Shown here piece by piece: positions 1 to 7,959 of a DNA stretch of 15,367 nt. A model generated the notes under the pieces. The model made no database searches. It saw only the letters and a program-made list of their open reading frames with translations, and was not told where the DNA came from. The stretch comes from Promethearchaeota archaeon (GTDB taxonomy: Archaea > Asgardarchaeota > Lokiarchaeia > Sigynarchaeales > SOKP01): contig JAEOTV010000093.1 in NCBI GenBank assembly GCA_016839635.1, positions 1-15,367 of the forward strand, given 5' to 3'. Numbering within the stretch: the stretch's first letter is position 1; every line of letters starts with the position of its first letter. The position numbers and the translations under genes are program-made.

Positions 1-39
1 AATTCGTTGAGCTTCTTTTAAAATTCTCTGTTTATCCAT
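1..39 (-). CDS. Start of an unidentified protein, cut by the left window edge
   Basis: Only the first 13 codons lie in the window, reading MDKQRILKEAQRI and continuing past the edge. The peptide is charged and probably helical, with no signal peptide. The start is supported by a GTGAT motif four bases before the ATG, the same motif seen before two other genes here. The gene lies downstream of the GT-C gene on the same strand, after a 139-base gap, so it may have its own promoter. Too little is visible to name a family. Confidence 0.45.
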   Translation of the reverse strand, partial: MDKQRILKEAQRI

Positions 40-43
40 TATA

Positions 44-48
44 ATCAC
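44..48 (-). promoter_or_regulatory. Ribosome-binding site (GTGAT) for the truncated edge gene
   Basis: On the minus strand GTGAT is followed by four bases and then ATG. It matches the GGTGATC part of the sequence complementary to the 3' end of 16S rRNA. It is the main reason to accept the short edge reading frame as a gene. Confidence 0.4.
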
Positions 49-140
49 AGTAATAAATTCTTTTTTTTCTCACTATAATAAAAAATAGACTTTCTTCTTA
101 AAAATATTTACAATACCTCTAAAAACAATTTAAAATACAG

Positions 141-161
141 TTAGGATTAAAGACTTCCTAA
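141..161. terminator. Weak hairpin after the GT-C copy A gene
   Basis: TTAGGA and TCCTAA form a 6-bp inverted repeat around a 9-base loop, starting 17 bases past the stop codon of copy A. No strong U-run follows directly on the minus strand, so it may be a weak terminator, an mRNA end structure, or chance in AT-rich DNA. Confidence 0.2.
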
Positions 162-178
162 AGCAAATTAAAAGTTAT

Positions 179-2455
179 TTAAATAACCCAATAATATGGA
201 ATATCTTCTCCATTTTCTTCTTTGGCTGAAAAAATTCTATTCAAATATTCTAGATTGAAATAAGTGTCAACTTCTTCCTCATTTAGTTGATCAAAAAACG
301 TCCATTCAAAAGGGGAATAATAATCTTTAGGTAATATTAATACAACCTCAGTATTATAGGATGATTTCAACTCTTTTAACATATTCGTACCATTAGAAAT
401 ATGTAAAGATGGATGAATATACTGAGTTTCTACTAGTAAAAAGTAATGAATCGATTCTAAAGTAAGTTCTTTATTTTTATCCTTAAAAGGATAATCATAA
501 TAGATATAAATCGCATACCACCCAAATTTAGAAATAATTACTTTTTCATTAGAAGTATAATTACAATACCATTGTATAGAATTAACCTCTCGTTCTTTTA
601 AAAAAAAACTCTCTCTTGAAGCTGAATCAAATAAATATGAGCTGAACATTGAAAAAAATAAAATAAAAACTAAGAAAAACTTGAATTTTTTCTTTTGAAA
701 TGAGTTATTCTGAATTAAGTTATACAAATAAGCTAAAAATCCTATTACAATCATTATTAAAGTTATATGTAATACTCTTAAAAAGAAAGTGGTGATCCCG
801 ATTGTTGCATCAAATAAATATATGACTAAAAAGAGTAAATCTATGGCTATCCCCCAAAGATATATGGGTTTTGCTCTAGGTTTATATTGGAAAATTGCCA
901 TTCCCCATATCGCAAATAAAGCGATGAACAAGATGTCAATAAAATAAAAAATATACACTATATTTATATTAAACATAGTGAGGGTAAAGAATATAAAAAT
1001 AGATGACGAAATGATTGCAATACTAAAAATTAGTAGAACTATGTATTTATCTTCTATTTTCGTGTAAATATTCTTTTTCTTACCACTTATTATTAGTCTA
1101 TATGTTCCCCGCGTAAAATTCATCGATTTTCGATAATGTAACAGAACTAAACTTACAAAAAAAATAACCGCAATAAATCCAAAAAATATATAATACCATG
1201 GCAAAATGTTTAAAGGATTAAAGACTTGAAAATGTCCTGTACTTATATTAAGATAATAGAAAATTAAAAAAATACCAAAGAATAATATTAAAAGTAGAAA
1301 ATCAATACCCCTTCTATAATTTATCGCAAAGTATATCAGATAAACCCAAAAATAGGAGATTAATAAAATCATTGTTATTAGAGAATGAGTAAGAAAAGAG
1401 CTTATGAATATAAATGTTAGTAAAATGTATAAAAATACCATATTTGGCAAAATATTTTCCTTTTTAGGAATTTGTTCCCTTATTAGAGGTTGTAATCTGA
1501 CATATAAAATAAAAAAGATAACTAATCCTTGTATTAAGGCAATACCTGATGGCCAGAATTGAGCCATCATAAAAAAAGTAAATCCAAATGACGAAAATAA
1601 AAGATAAACACCAAAAATAGCTATATTTTTATTTTTAAAAATCCTTCTTAGAAAGTTGTAAATTATTAATGATGATAAAGGAATAGTGTAAAATAAATAA
1701 AATTTAGGTAATAAAAGTAGATCCAATCCAGAAAAGAAATGAATAACCGCCCCAAATATATGTAATCCTAATGCTCCATAATACTCATTCATTGGAATAT
1801 AATTTATTTCTGTTATATATTTAACAATTGAAATATGAAGCCATGGATCAGTTCCAGCAAAAAACCTTGTATTAACAATATTTAATATACAAATTAATAT
1901 GATGAAAATAACTAACAAAATCCCATTTAAAGAAATATATCTCTTGATAAAATTAGATAAAGAAAAATTTTCATCGTCTAGATTATTATACTCAATAGAT
2001 TTTGCTTTTTTAAAAAAAACACCTGTTTTTCGATGAAATACTTGAAAAATCGCTATAATAATGAGTGAAAAGTAGGCAAGTGTTAAAGTGATAAGGAAAA
2101 ATTCAAATGTTATTAATAAATTTAAGCAACAACCAATAAATCCGACAATTATATAAAATGATAAATTAGATACTATCGTAATTCCTAATTTCTCGCGGAA
2201 ATTAAAATCTAAATCCTCTAAGATTATAAAAAAGATTGGATAAGAAGGTAAAAAAAGAATTGTAAAAATTGTGCTAATAGATATCATAAACAACCAAGGA
2301 ATTGATAAAGAAGTAGAATGCAGAATTTCTTCTATATTGAACAGTTTTAAATATAAAAATAAAATACAAATTAGTGAGAGTATAAAAAATGTTAATTGAT
2401 TTCTGTGAATTATTCTTACAATTACTTTCTTCAACACATTAGAGTATTTTTTCAT
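179..2455 (-). CDS. GT-C-like multi-spanning membrane glycosyltransferase, copy A (intact)
   Basis: A 758-residue integral membrane protein with roughly 14 or more hydrophobic segments and a soluble C-terminal domain at about 614-758. After the fifth segment the first large loop reads FFAGTDPWLHI (198-208), followed at about 225-241 by a YYGALGLHIFGAVIHFFSG stretch. An Asp-Pro-Trp loop followed by a YxGxH-type segment resembles the first external loop of GT-C enzymes (STT3, PMT and related), where the Asp (here D203) is catalytic and the donor is a lipid-linked sugar. The C-terminal domain has a WYCNYTSNEKVIIS stretch, loosely like the start of the soluble part of STT3-type proteins, but no WWDYG motif. 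The ATG start aligns with that of copy B. The neighbouring GT2, sugar-nucleotide and export genes support a glycan role. Inference: it transfers a sugar outside the membrane; acceptor unknown. It could instead be an uncharacterised GT-C family or a flippase-like protein. Confidence 0.7.
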   Translation of the reverse strand: MKKYSNVLKKVIVRIIHRNQLTFFILSLICILFLYLKLFNIEEILHSTSLSIPWLFMISISTIFTILFLPSYPIFFIILEDLDFNFREKLGITIVSNLSFYIIVGFIGCCLNLLITFEFFLITLTLAYFSLIIIAIFQVFHRKTGVFFKKAKSIEYNNLDDENFSLSNFIKRYISLNGILLVIFIILICILNIVNTRFFAGTDPWLHISIVKYITEINYIPMNEYYGALGLHIFGAVIHFFSGLDLLLLPKFYLFYTIPLSSLIIYNFLRRIFKNKNIAIFGVYLLFSSFGFTFFMMAQFWPSGIALIQGLVIFFILYVRLQPLIREQIPKKENILPNMVFLYILLTFIFISSFLTHSLITMILLISYFWVYLIYFAINYRRGIDFLLLILFFGIFLIFYYLNISTGHFQVFNPLNILPWYYIFFGFIAVIFFVSLVLLHYRKSMNFTRGTYRLIISGKKKNIYTKIEDKYIVLLIFSIAIISSSIFIFFTLTMFNINIVYIFYFIDILFIALFAIWGMAIFQYKPRAKPIYLWGIAIDLLFLVIYLFDATIGITTFFLRVLHITLIMIVIGFLAYLYNLIQNNSFQKKKFKFFLVFILFFSMFSSYLFDSASRESFFLKEREVNSIQWYCNYTSNEKVIISKFGWYAIYIYYDYPFKDKNKELTLESIHYFLLVETQYIHPSLHISNGTNMLKELKSSYNTEVVLILPKDYYSPFEWTFFDQLNEEEVDTYFNLEYLNRIFSAKEENGEDIPYYWVI

Positions 2456-2510
2456 AATTTAAAGAAAGCTAATATAATTCTATTATGAGTATTTAATTTT
2501 CAAATTGTTG

Positions 2511-2530
2511 TAATTATTTATACCTTATCA
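2511..2530 (-). promoter_or_regulatory. Putative TATA-box promoter of GT-C copy A
   Basis: On the minus strand this reads ATAAGGTATAAATAATTA, a TATA-like core with a purine-rich upstream element, about 56-70 bases before the ATG at 2455. It overlaps the last codon of copy B. The equivalent sequence lies the same distance before copy B, so it was probably carried along in the duplication. No transcription start is known. Confidence 0.4.
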
Positions 2531-4063
2531 AATAACCCAATAGTATGGTGTATCTTCGCCATCTTCTCCTTTTGCTGAAAAAATCCTATTTAAATAATCC
2601 AAAGTGTAATATTCTTCAATCTCTTCTTCACTTAATTGATCGAAAAATTGCCAACTAAATTCTAAATAATATTTTTTAGGTAAAATTAAAATAACTTCGG
2701 TATTATAAGATAATTTCAACTCCTTTAATATATTTCCACCTTCAGAATGATGTAATGAAGGGTGAACAAATTGATTTTCTACAAGTAAGAAATAATGGAT
2801 TTCTCTGAATGGAAGTTTATCATAGTTAGTTTCATACGGATAATCATAAAACATAAAAATCGGGCTCCAGCCAAATTCAGAAATAATAACTTGTCTGTTA
2901 TATGTATAATTTGAGTACCATCGTACAGAGATCACCTCTTGATTTTTTAGACTAAAATTTTCGATTGTTACTGAATTTTGAAAGAACGAGATAATTAAAG
3001 TAAATATTATTAATAGTAAAAAGAAAATCTTGAAATTTCTATTTTGTATAGTATTCATTTTAATGGACTTATAGAAATAAGCTACTAAACCTATTGTAAT
3101 TACTATTGAAGCTATATAAAAGATTCTTGAATAATATCCTGTAACTTTTATTAGTACATCAAATAAGAAGAATAATAATAAAATAATACCTTGAGCTAAG
3201 AACCAGAAAAATAATGGTTTTCCTTTAGGTTTATATTGGTAAAGAAGCAAACCCCAAAAAGACATTAGACATAAAATGATTATGTCGAAAGTGTTAAAAA
3301 TGCTTAGAATATCAAATTTGAAAATAAGTAGGTTTCCAATAGCAAAAAGCGAGCATAGAATTATAATACTACTTAATACTACAGGAATTAAGTATTTCTC
3401 TTCTATTTTCCTGTAGATTCTATTTTTCTTTCCAAATATAATTAACTTAAACCTTCCTTTAGTAAAATCTAATGATCTTCGATAGTGTTTAAGAATTATA
3501 AGTTCAAATATTGTGAAAACTACTATTCCGATAAAAAAAGAATACCAAGGTAATATAGTAACTGGTATAAATACTCTGAAATGTCCTGTACTAATATTTA
3601 AATTATAAAAAATAAAAAAAATGCATAAGAAGAAAACCAACAGAAGAAAATCAAAACCTCTTTTATAGTTGTTTACAAAATATATTGAATAAATCCACAA
3701 ATACGAGAAGATAAAAATCATAGCTATTAATGAATGAGTCAGAATAGAGCTAATGAATACTAAAGTCGATAGAATATATGAAAATAGGAGATTTGATAAA
3801 ATTTCTTTTTTTTTTGGAATTTTTTCATTAATTAAATATTGTAATCTAAGATAAATTAAAAAAAAAATGAATAATCCTTGAATTAACACAATACCTGAAG
3901 GCCAGAATTGAGTGTTCATATATATAAAACCCAATGATGAGAAAGCAAGTAAAAAAACCCCAAAAGTAGCTAGGTTTTTATTTTTAAATATCCTTAATAA
4001 AAGATTATAGACAATTAATGAAGATAATGGAAGAGTATAGAGAATAAAATATTTAGGTAACAT
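2528..4063 (-). CDS. 3' part of GT-C copy B, open from an internal Met
   Basis: If translated separately, this 511-residue frame would start at an ATG (4063) inside the sequence matching residues ~248 onward of copy A (LPKYFILYTLPLSS). That is mid-protein, within a membrane segment and without a visible ribosome-binding motif. It carries the later membrane segments and the soluble C-terminal domain but lacks the D203 loop, which lies upstream at 4190-4200. It is therefore most likely part of the interrupted gene rather than an independent protein. Confidence 0.4.
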   Translation of the reverse strand: MLPKYFILYTLPLSSLIVYNLLLRIFKNKNLATFGVFLLAFSSLGFIYMNTQFWPSGIVLIQGLFIFFLIYLRLQYLINEKIPKKKEILSNLLFSYILSTLVFISSILTHSLIAMIFIFSYLWIYSIYFVNNYKRGFDFLLLVFFLCIFFIFYNLNISTGHFRVFIPVTILPWYSFFIGIVVFTIFELIILKHYRRSLDFTKGRFKLIIFGKKNRIYRKIEEKYLIPVVLSSIIILCSLFAIGNLLIFKFDILSIFNTFDIIILCLMSFWGLLLYQYKPKGKPLFFWFLAQGIILLLFFLFDVLIKVTGYYSRIFYIASIVITIGLVAYFYKSIKMNTIQNRNFKIFFLLLIIFTLIISFFQNSVTIENFSLKNQEVISVRWYSNYTYNRQVIISEFGWSPIFMFYDYPYETNYDKLPFREIHYFLLVENQFVHPSLHHSEGGNILKELKLSYNTEVILILPKKYYLEFSWQFFDQLSEEEIEEYYTLDYLNRIFSAKGEDGEDTPYYWVI

Positions 4064-4201
4064 AATGAGGTTTATACCTGTAAAAAAATGAATTACTGCT
4101 CCAAATATATGTAAACCTAAGGCTCCATAATATTCATCATAAGGGACAACGTGATTTTCAGTTATATACTTTATAATAGATATGTGGACCCATGGATCCG
4201 T

Positions 4202-4804
4202 TCAAGCAAAAAATGGAGTTATTATAATATTCAGTACACAAATTAAAACTATGAATATAATTAACAAAACAGCAGTTCCGGAGAACGATTTCTTGAAAGA
4301 ATTGAAAATAGACAACTCTTTATTAATCTTAGACTTTTTTTTAAAACCTTGTAATGAGTCTTGTTGACGCTTAAATCTTTGCTTAATTCTTTGGATTGTT
4401 AAAATTAAAGTAATAGAAAAATAAGCTAAGGTTAATAGAATAAGAAAATAATTGAAAGTTGTTGGTATATTAAAGGAGGAACCAATAAATCCAATTACTA
4501 TATAAAATGATAAATTAGATACTATAGTAATTGAAATTTTTTCTTTAAAATTGAATTTCTTGTCTTCCAGTAAAATAAAAAAGATAGGATAGGAAGGTAA
4601 GAATAAAATTGTAAATATTGAACAGAGTAATATTAAAAACTGGAAAATGATAGATATTGAAGTTAATCGTAAGATAGCATCTATACTAGTTAGCTTCAAA
4701 TATAAAAAACTAATACAAAATAAGGAAATTATTAAAAAAAAAAAATGGATATTAGATTTTATTCTAAAAGTTAATTTCTTTAAACCATAAGAGAGATATT
4801 TCAT
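4202..4804 (-). CDS. 5' part of GT-C copy B up to the in-frame stop
   Basis: A 200-residue product containing only the first five membrane segments, matching residues 1-200 of copy A (start MKYLSYGLKKL against MKKYSNVLKKV). It ends in TPFFA just before the TGA, two codons short of the Asp of the presumed catalytic loop. If made it should be catalytically dead. An in-frame ATG at 4822 would add MKFFIN, but the alignment with copy A favours 4804. Confidence 0.45.
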   Translation of the reverse strand: MKYLSYGLKKLTFRIKSNIHFFFLIISLFCISFLYLKLTSIDAILRLTSISIIFQFLILLCSIFTILFLPSYPIFFILLEDKKFNFKEKISITIVSNLSFYIVIGFIGSSFNIPTTFNYFLILLTLAYFSITLILTIQRIKQRFKRQQDSLQGFKKKSKINKELSIFNSFKKSFSGTAVLLIIFIVLICVLNIIITPFFA

Positions 4805-4860
4805 ATTAATGAAAAATTTCAATCTAATACTTTTACGAATATTTAATTTTCAAATCATTT

Positions 4861-4880
4861 TAATTTTATATATCTTATTA
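4861..4880. promoter_or_regulatory. Putative two-way TATA region between GT-C copy B and the GT2 gene
   Basis: The divergent gap 4805-4937 holds TTTTATATATCTTA. On the minus strand it reads AAGATATATAAAA, aligned with the copy A promoter candidate and about 57 bases before the copy B start. On the plus strand TTTTATATA lies about 65-75 bases before the GT2 ATG at 4938. One AT-rich core could serve both directions, or a second unseen core may exist. Confidence 0.35.
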
Positions 4881-4937
4881 AAAAAATTATTGAAAAATAA
4901 TAACGTATCTTTTGAATAATTAGAAGATTCTAAATCT

Positions 4938-5963
4938 ATGCAATCCTCCGATCCTAAAATATCAATAATATTTCCATCGTATAATGGAGCAAGATTTCTC
5001 AAAAAAAATTTAGATTCAATAAAAAAGCTAAATAACTTGGAGGAAATCGAACTAGTAATAATTGATAATATGTCCAAAGATTCGAGCATTAATGTAATCA
5101 AGTCCTATGAAAAAGATATTAATATTAAACTGATTGAAAATAATATCAATCAAGGATTTGCTGAAGCATGTAATTCTGGAGTTCGCAATTCTAAAGGTGA
5201 TTTCATTTTTATCACAAATCAGGATGTAATTTTTTCACCAGATTTCTTTGTGAAATTAACACAAATTTATGTTAATTTTAAAAAGAATCATGAAATTGCT
5301 ATATCTCCCGCGTTAGTTTTTGATAATGGTATTATTCATTATTTTGGAGCAAAGAATCATTTTCTTGGGTTCTCATATACTCCGGAATTAGGGGAGAAAT
5401 TACCTAAGAATAAAATAATAAAGAGGACTCAAAGGTTTTCTGGTGGCACCTTATTTATTAAAAAAGACTTCTTTTTAAAATTGGGAGGATTTGATAAGAT
5501 TTTCTTCATGTATTATGAAGATACAGATCTTTCCTTGAAGATGATAAGAAATGGATATAATATTTACACAACTAATGATCCTCATTTAATCCATCAAAAA
5601 CATGATCAATCATTAAACCAAAATCAATACTTTTACCTTGAAAGAAATAGATTTATTGTAGTTATCAAAAATTTTAATTATATTTCCAAACTAATACCAT
5701 TTTTCATTATTATAGAGCTAATATTATTATTTCATTCTATTTTTATTAGAAAATTTAAATTAAGGTTGAAAATATATCTAGAGCTTATTTTTAATGTTAA
5801 AAACTTGAAATATCTAAGAGAAAAATCAAAAAAAGAAGGAAAGCTTCTTTCTTATCAAAAATTATCAAAAACTTTAGATCCCGTTCTACTTGGGAACTTA
5901 CAAAGGCTAAAAGCTTTTAGAAAATTGTTGAAAATATTGAATAGATTTCTTAAACTTGTATAA
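4938..5963 (+). CDS. GT2-family glycosyltransferase (rhamnosyltransferase-like)
   Basis: A 341-residue GT-A fold enzyme expected to move a sugar from a nucleotide donor to a growing glycan at the inner membrane face. The N-terminus has the beta-strand ISIIFPSYNG (8-17) and the nucleotide-binding Asp in IIDNMSKD (D43). The metal-binding motif is NQD (94-96), the GGT loop is at 169-171, and the acceptor-site acidic pair is in MYYEDTDLSL (E194, D195). This arrangement is typical of the WbbL/rhamnosyltransferase branch of GT2. A hydrophobic segment near 240-262 followed by a basic tail suggests membrane attachment. It begins a plus-strand pair, with only 5 bases to the methyltransferase. The sugar is unknown, and rhamnose is only suggested by family resemblance. 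Confidence 0.85.
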   Translation: MQSSDPKISIIFPSYNGARFLKKNLDSIKKLNNLEEIELVIIDNMSKDSSINVIKSYEKDINIKLIENNINQGFAEACNSGVRNSKGDFIFITNQDVIFSPDFFVKLTQIYVNFKKNHEIAISPALVFDNGIIHYFGAKNHFLGFSYTPELGEKLPKNKIIKRTQRFSGGTLFIKKDFFLKLGGFDKIFFMYYEDTDLSLKMIRNGYNIYTTNDPHLIHQKHDQSLNQNQYFYLERNRFIVVIKNFNYISKLIPFFIIIELILLFHSIFIRKFKLRLKIYLELIFNVKNLKYLREKSKKEGKLLSYQKLSKTLDPVLLGNLQRLKAFRKLLKILNRFLKLV

Positions 5964-5968
5964 CAAAA

Positions 5969-6844
5969 ATGTTGTTTTTAAAAGTTAGAAGTTTAGTTGA
6001 AAAATTATTGAATCAATTTTTCAAAAATATTACAAATACTCTGGTAGGAAGTCTTCTTTTTTATTATATTATTTTAAAAGGTAGATTTGGAATATATAGA
6101 CTCGATTCTCTCACAGGAAAAAATATTAGAAATTTTGTGTCTAACTGTACAAGTATCTTTGCTTCAAGAGAGCTTAAACGATTAAGTACTGAAGCAAAAA
6201 CTATGGAAGAGATCATTAACCTTGGCTTTTCTTTTCGATATTCTCTTTCAGATATTCCTTCTTTTTTAACTTATAATTTACAATTAGTGATTTTTCAAAA
6301 TAAATATGAAATGATTGAATTTTCAAAATTAATAGATAAATTAAAACCAAAAATAATTCTTGAAATTGGAACAGCAATGGGAGGAACTTTATATTTATTA
6401 TCTAGATTCTCCGCTTCAAAAGCAATTTTAATATCTTTAGATCTCCCAGAAGTAATAGTTGGAGGAAAATTCTTTCCGAGTAACCCTTCTTTTTTTAAGA
6501 AATTTGTCAAAAAAAAACAAAAAATCATATTAATAAGAGATAATTCCCATAAATTTTCTACATTACAAAAAATTAAGAGAATTTTGAAAAATAGAAAAAT
6601 TGATGTATTATTTATTGATGGAGATCATACCTATGAAGGTGTAGAGAAAGATTTTGAAATATACAAATCCTTAGTCAAATCTGGTGGTTTGATATGTTTT
6701 CATGATATTGTTCCTGGTTTATATGATAATGTTGGAGGTGTTCCTGATTTCTGGAGGAAGATTCGCAAAAAATATAATTCTCGTGAAATAGTTGAAGACT
6801 GGAATCAGGGGGGATTTGGGATTGGAATTATTCTGGTTACTTAG
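5969..6844 (+). CDS. Class I SAM-dependent methyltransferase, CmcI/Methyltransf_24 type (paralog 1)
   Basis: A 291-residue protein whose C-terminal 170 residues form a SAM-methyltransferase domain. Motif I is EIGTAMGGT (132-140). IDGDHTYEGVEKDF (216-229) and CFHDIV (243-248) are the acidic metal/SAM-site motifs of the cephalosporin-hydroxylase-like (CmcI) and sugar O-methyltransferase branch. The first ~110 residues are family-specific, with a hydrophobic stretch at about 24-37 that may anchor it. It follows the GT2 gene by 5 bases, so the two are probably co-transcribed, and sugar O-methylation is the natural inference. The gene at 9143 is a clear paralog with the same motif order. It runs convergently into the minus-strand GT2 pair. 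Confidence 0.8.
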   Translation: MLFLKVRSLVEKLLNQFFKNITNTLVGSLLFYYIILKGRFGIYRLDSLTGKNIRNFVSNCTSIFASRELKRLSTEAKTMEEIINLGFSFRYSLSDIPSFLTYNLQLVIFQNKYEMIEFSKLIDKLKPKIILEIGTAMGGTLYLLSRFSASKAILISLDLPEVIVGGKFFPSNPSFFKKFVKKKQKIILIRDNSHKFSTLQKIKRILKNRKIDVLFIDGDHTYEGVEKDFEIYKSLVKSGGLICFHDIVPGLYDNVGGVPDFWRKIRKKYNSREIVEDWNQGGFGIGIILVT

Positions 6845-6874
6845 TTCGAGTTTCTTAAAAAAATTAAATGAACT

Positions 6875-6890
6875 TTTCAAATTTTTGAAA
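6875..6890. terminator. Short inverted repeat between convergent genes
   Basis: TTTCAAA and TTTGAAA are separated by two bases in the 88-base gap between the methyltransferase stop and the end of the minus-strand GT2. T-runs follow on the plus strand (about 6941-6953), which could end plus-strand transcription in the archaeal manner. The stem is all A:T except for one G:C pair, so it would be weak. Confidence 0.2.
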
Positions 6891-6932
6891 TTGATATTAC
6901 AATAATTTGCTTCCTAATATCCGATCATAATT

Positions 6933-7913
6933 TCAAAATTTTTGGATTTTTTTAATATACTTATAATCCGAAATTAATAATTTTCCGCAAGATCGGTTTG
7001 TTCTTCTCCTAAGCCCTATTCTGAATCCTTGCCATATAGATTTAAGCCGTATGATAATTGATTCAAATTTTCTTGTTAAAACACTTAAAATTAATGCTCC
7101 CAAATGCAAAACACAAAAAATGTAATAATAAATCAATAGATCAATAAAGTTTGCGTGTTTCCACACTAGAATTTGAGAATTTCTTGTAAAGAAATAATGA
7201 TTAAAAATCATTCTTTTTTCATCTATAAATCGTGGAATATTATGATAAATATGTACTGTTGGAACATAGTAAGATTTATATCCGTGCTTTTGGGCTCGCA
7301 AATTCCAATCTGGATCTTCATGGTACATGAGAAAAATTTCATCCATTAATCCAATTTCATCAATAATTTTCTTTTTTATAAAAACTGCTGTACCTGGAGC
7401 AAATCCAATTGTTTCAATATCATTATATTTTTTATCATATGGATCATACTCCAGATGGCCTCGATTTCCTATAACAATCGCAGATCTAAAGTTAAGATAA
7501 GCTCCAGTATTCCAAAGAAGAGTTTTATCTTTATATACTTTTATTTTCGGTGTAATCATTCCTGCATCTGGATTTATTTCTAAAAAGTTTACCATTGCTT
7601 CTAAATAATTGGGGGTCAATATTACATCATAATTTAATAAGCAGATATAATCTCCTTTTGCTATTTTTATTGCTTTATTATTACCTGCTACAAAATAGAG
7701 ATTATTTTCATTTCTAAAGAGTTTTAATTCTAGTTTTTGTTTAAATTGGTTAAGGGAATTTTTAAGTTCTATGTATAAATTGTGTTTAGAACCATTATCA
7801 ACTAAAATTACTTCGAATTTTTTATATGTTTGTCGTGTCAATGATTTTAAACATTCCAAAGTATAGTTGTAATTATTATAATTTAGAATTATAACAGATA
7901 CTAACTTTTCCAC
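6933..7913 (-). CDS. GT2-family glycosyltransferase (tandem paralog, downstream copy)
   Basis: A cytoplasmic-face GT2 enzyme of 326 residues. It has VSVIILNYNN at the N-terminus, VDNGS (donor-binding Asp39), a NYD metal motif (94-96), an FAPGTAVF loop, and HEDPDW with the acidic pair E199/D200. A hydrophobic region near 262-285 and a very basic C-terminus suggest membrane association. The start is the GTG at 7913: it gives MEKLVSVII, matching MQKLVSIII in the neighbour, it puts all catalytic residues at identical numbers in both, and it has GTGAT five bases upstream. A TTG at 7919 would add two residues but overlaps that motif. It lies 46 bases after the paralog on the same strand, so a two-gene operon from tandem duplication is likely. 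Donor and acceptor unknown. Confidence 0.85.
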   Translation of the reverse strand: MEKLVSVIILNYNNYNYTLECLKSLTRQTYKKFEVILVDNGSKHNLYIELKNSLNQFKQKLELKLFRNENNLYFVAGNNKAIKIAKGDYICLLNYDVILTPNYLEAMVNFLEINPDAGMITPKIKVYKDKTLLWNTGAYLNFRSAIVIGNRGHLEYDPYDKKYNDIETIGFAPGTAVFIKKKIIDEIGLMDEIFLMYHEDPDWNLRAQKHGYKSYYVPTVHIYHNIPRFIDEKRMIFNHYFFTRNSQILVWKHANFIDLLIYYYIFCVLHLGALILSVLTRKFESIIIRLKSIWQGFRIGLRRRTNRSCGKLLISDYKYIKKIQKF

Positions 7914-7918
7914 TACCA

Positions 7919-7923
7919 ATCAC
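7919..7923 (-). promoter_or_regulatory. Ribosome-binding site (GTGAT) that selects the GTG start at 7913
   Basis: On the minus strand GTGAT is followed by five bases and then GTG, GAA, AAG. The upstream TTG at 7919 begins within the motif, so it cannot be served by it. This fits an internal operon gene using a Shine-Dalgarno motif. Confidence 0.45.
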
Positions 7924-7959
7924 TTAAAATTTTGTCTTGTTATGTAATTATTTGTTTAA

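Larger units (their letters stand above)
2528..4804 (-). pseudogene. GT-C-like membrane protein, copy B, interrupted by one in-frame TGA
   Basis: From the ATG at 4804 to the TGA at 2528 this is 2277 bases, exactly the length of copy A, with no frameshift. The only defect is a TGA at 4202-4204 (codon 201), where copy A has GGA (Gly201). The surrounding reading is FFA-stop-TDPWVHI against FFAGTDPWLHI. The frame stays open for 557 codons beyond the stop and retains the DPW loop, the YYGALGLHIF stretch, the C-terminal domain and the tail YLNRIFSAK...PYYWVI. Differences from copy A near the stop are mostly synonymous. Readings: a recent nonsense mutation, a single-base sequencing error (G to T on the coding strand), or readthrough. 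Without readthrough the product loses D203 and all that follows. The longer start at 4822 adds six residues that copy A lacks, so 4804 is preferred. Confidence 0.75.
179..4880. repeat. Tandem duplication of the GT-C gene with its upstream region (two units of about 2.35 kb)
   Basis: The two units are about 179-2530 and 2528-4880. Each holds a 2277-base coding region plus some 75 bases of upstream DNA. The proteins are clearly similar throughout, and the upstream DNA also matches: 2511-2530 against 4861-4880 agrees at 16 of 20 positions, and both carry the block ATTTAATTTTCAAAT. Similarity stops just past 4880, while the matching point in copy A runs straight into the stop codon of copy B. This places the junction at about 2528. 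Many synonymous differences show the duplication is not recent. Confidence 0.75.

Noticed and set aside
4202..4204. TGA as a sense codon (Gly, as in SR1/Gracilibacteria, or Trp)
   Set aside because: TGA ends copy B itself at 2528, at the position where copy A has TAA, and also ends the GT2 gene at 6933. Only one internal TGA occurs across all the genes here, so the code is not reassigned.
4202..4204. Selenocysteine at the internal TGA of GT-C copy B
   Set aside because: The matching residue is Gly in a non-redox loop, no Cys is found at this site in the paralog, and the short, AT-rich region after the gene shows no GC-rich SECIS-like hairpin.
4182..4367. 61-residue plus-strand frame over the interrupted region
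   Set aside because: Antisense to the GT-C copy B coding sequence, with no recognisable protein features; a by-product of the strand opposite.
4850..5101. 83-residue minus-strand frame over the divergent gap and GT2 start
   Set aside because: Overlaps the well-supported GT2 N-terminus on the other strand and has no motif or start signal.
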